Origin: BRH-c54 sp036567945
GTDB lineage: Bacteria; Bacteroidota; Bacteroidia; Flavobacteriales_E; Vicingaceae
DNA length: 5,811 nucleotides
NCBI GenBank assembly: GCA_036567945.1
Contig: DATCTM010000042.1
Location: 1-5,811, forward strand
Reading direction: 5' to 3'
The notes under the pieces are model-generated. The model ran no database searches and was not told where the DNA came from. It saw only the letters and a list, made by a program, of their open reading frames with translations. The position numbers and the translations under genes were made by a program. Every line of letters begins with the position of its first letter. The stretch's first letter is position 1. This document shows, piece after piece, positions 4,943 to 5,811 of the stretch.

Positions 4943-5811
4943 ATGAAAAAAATCTTTACAATTTTTGCAGTAGTATTATCTTTAAATATAATGGCACAAA
5001 TACCAACAAATGGATTGGTAAGGCATTATTCTTTTTCGGGCAATGCAAATGATAATGTTAATAGTCAACATGGAACTATAATTGGAGCTACGCTAACTGC
5101 AGATAAGAATGGAAATCCTAACTCTGCTTTTTATTTTGATGGAGTTAATGATTACATTGATTTGCCGCTTTCAGGATTATTATTGAATGAATACACCTAT
5201 TCAGTATGGGTAATGCTAAGTTCAATCCCTTCAGCTGGAACCGCAACTCACATTCTCTCAATTGGAAGTTCAAGAGCTGGAAATACTAATGGTGGAGATC
5301 AGGCTATGAAAGTTCTTAATGCTAGTATATTTGGCTGGGGACTTACAGGGTACACCGATCCTAATTCTGCATTAGCTACTTATGATGCGGCAGGGTTAGC
5401 TATTAACACATGGAATCATATAGTAGCTACTCGTTCATCAAATGTTCAGAAGTTGTATATCAACTGTAATTTAGTAGCAATAGATAGCCTTTCTAGTCCA
5501 ATAGTACCTTTTTATGGTAATGTACCAACTGCTAAAATTGGTACAAGGCAAACTAATGTTGAATTTTTTCATGGTAATATAGATGATGTAAGAATTTATA
5601 ATAGAGCATTGGCAGCAAATGAGATTCTAGCTTTATGTAATGAAGGAGTTGTTTCAATTGAGGAACAAAAAGATATGTCAAACGTTCAGATTTATCCAAA
5701 CCCTACCAATTCTACTATTACGATTAATATAGAAAACAAAGCAAATACAAATAGATATAAAATAGAAATTAACAATTTGTTAGGTCAAACAGTTTATACT
5801 AATTCAATTAA
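4943..5811 (+). CDS. Secreted LamG/ConA-like protein with type IX sorting domain, 3' partial
   Basis: The frame from ATG 4943 stays open to the window end (289 residues), so the stop is beyond it. Residues 1-18 are a signal peptide: KK, a hydrophobic core, then cleavage probably after IMA before Gln19. Residues 22 to about 233 form one LamG/concanavalin A-like jelly-roll domain: GLVRHYSFSGNANDN near the start, AFYFDGVNDYIDLP (62-75), TYSVWVML (85-92), INTWNHIVATRS (154-165), AKIGTR (197-202) and HGNIDDVRIYNRAL (210-223). After a short linker, NVQIYPNPTNSTITI (247-261) and NNLLGQTVY (277-285) are the start of a type A Por-secretion/type IX sorting domain. About 20-35 residues of that domain should follow. 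The protein would cross the inner membrane by Sec and the outer membrane by type IX export, ending on the surface or outside. LamG domains often bind glycans, but no catalytic domain is present and the ligand is unknown. G+C in one sampled row is higher than in the glycan genes. Confidence 0.9.
   Translation, partial: MKKIFTIFAVVLSLNIMAQIPTNGLVRHYSFSGNANDNVNSQHGTIIGATLTADKNGNPNSAFYFDGVNDYIDLPLSGLLLNEYTYSVWVMLSSIPSAGTATHILSIGSSRAGNTNGGDQAMKVLNASIFGWGLTGYTDPNSALATYDAAGLAINTWNHIVATRSSNVQKLYINCNLVAIDSLSSPIVPFYGNVPTAKIGTRQTNVEFFHGNIDDVRIYNRALAANEILALCNEGVVSIEEQKDMSNVQIYPNPTNSTITINIENKANTNRYKIEINNLLGQTVYTNSI

Noticed and set aside
1..5811. tRNA, rRNA, CRISPR array, insertion sequence or attachment site
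   Set aside because: I saw no clover-leaf, repeat-spacer pattern, transposase frame or terminal inverted repeats on reading both strands.

Overview
The window is AT-rich DNA from a member of the Bacteroidota, most likely a flavobacterium. The strongest taxonomic evidence is the last gene: a secreted LamG-type protein with a type IX secretion (Por secretion) C-terminal sorting domain, a system confined to that phylum. Three intergenic TAnnTTTG elements on the + strand, matching the Bacteroidota -7 promoter box, and the absence of Shine-Dalgarno sequences agree with this. Genus and species cannot be fixed from the sequence.

Layout: (1) 1-1146, +, C-terminal three quarters of a polysaccharide (Wzx/MATE-like) flippase, cut by the window start. 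(2) 1164-1850, -, a compact extended-SDR sugar-nucleotide epimerase/reductase. (3) 1985-3043, +, a GT-B (family 4-like) glycosyltransferase starting at TTG. (4) 3044-3260, an intergenic stretch with a probable terminator, several dyads and a -7 box. (5) 3261-4163, +, an FkbM-family methyltransferase. (6) 4168-4779, -, a compact P-loop sulfotransferase-family protein. FkbM and this gene converge on a shared hairpin lying inside the end of the FkbM reading frame. (7) 4943-5811, +, a LamG protein with a type IX sorting tail, cut by the window end. No gene-free stretch exceeds 300 bases.

Together, genes 1-6 look like part of a cell-surface polysaccharide or lipid-linked glycan locus. The SDR would make or modify a nucleotide sugar and the glycosyltransferase would add a sugar. 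FkbM and the sulfotransferase would decorate it with O-methyl and sulfate groups, and the flippase would move the lipid-linked unit across the inner membrane. The LamG protein probably marks the locus border. Its type IX export could tie it to surface glycan, but that link is inference.

I found no clear novel system. The points most worth checking are a Gly-to-Cys change in the FkbM DxEGxE motif, the terminator embedded in coding sequence, the alternating gene orientation with uneven base composition, and the tandem dyads in front of the FkbM gene.
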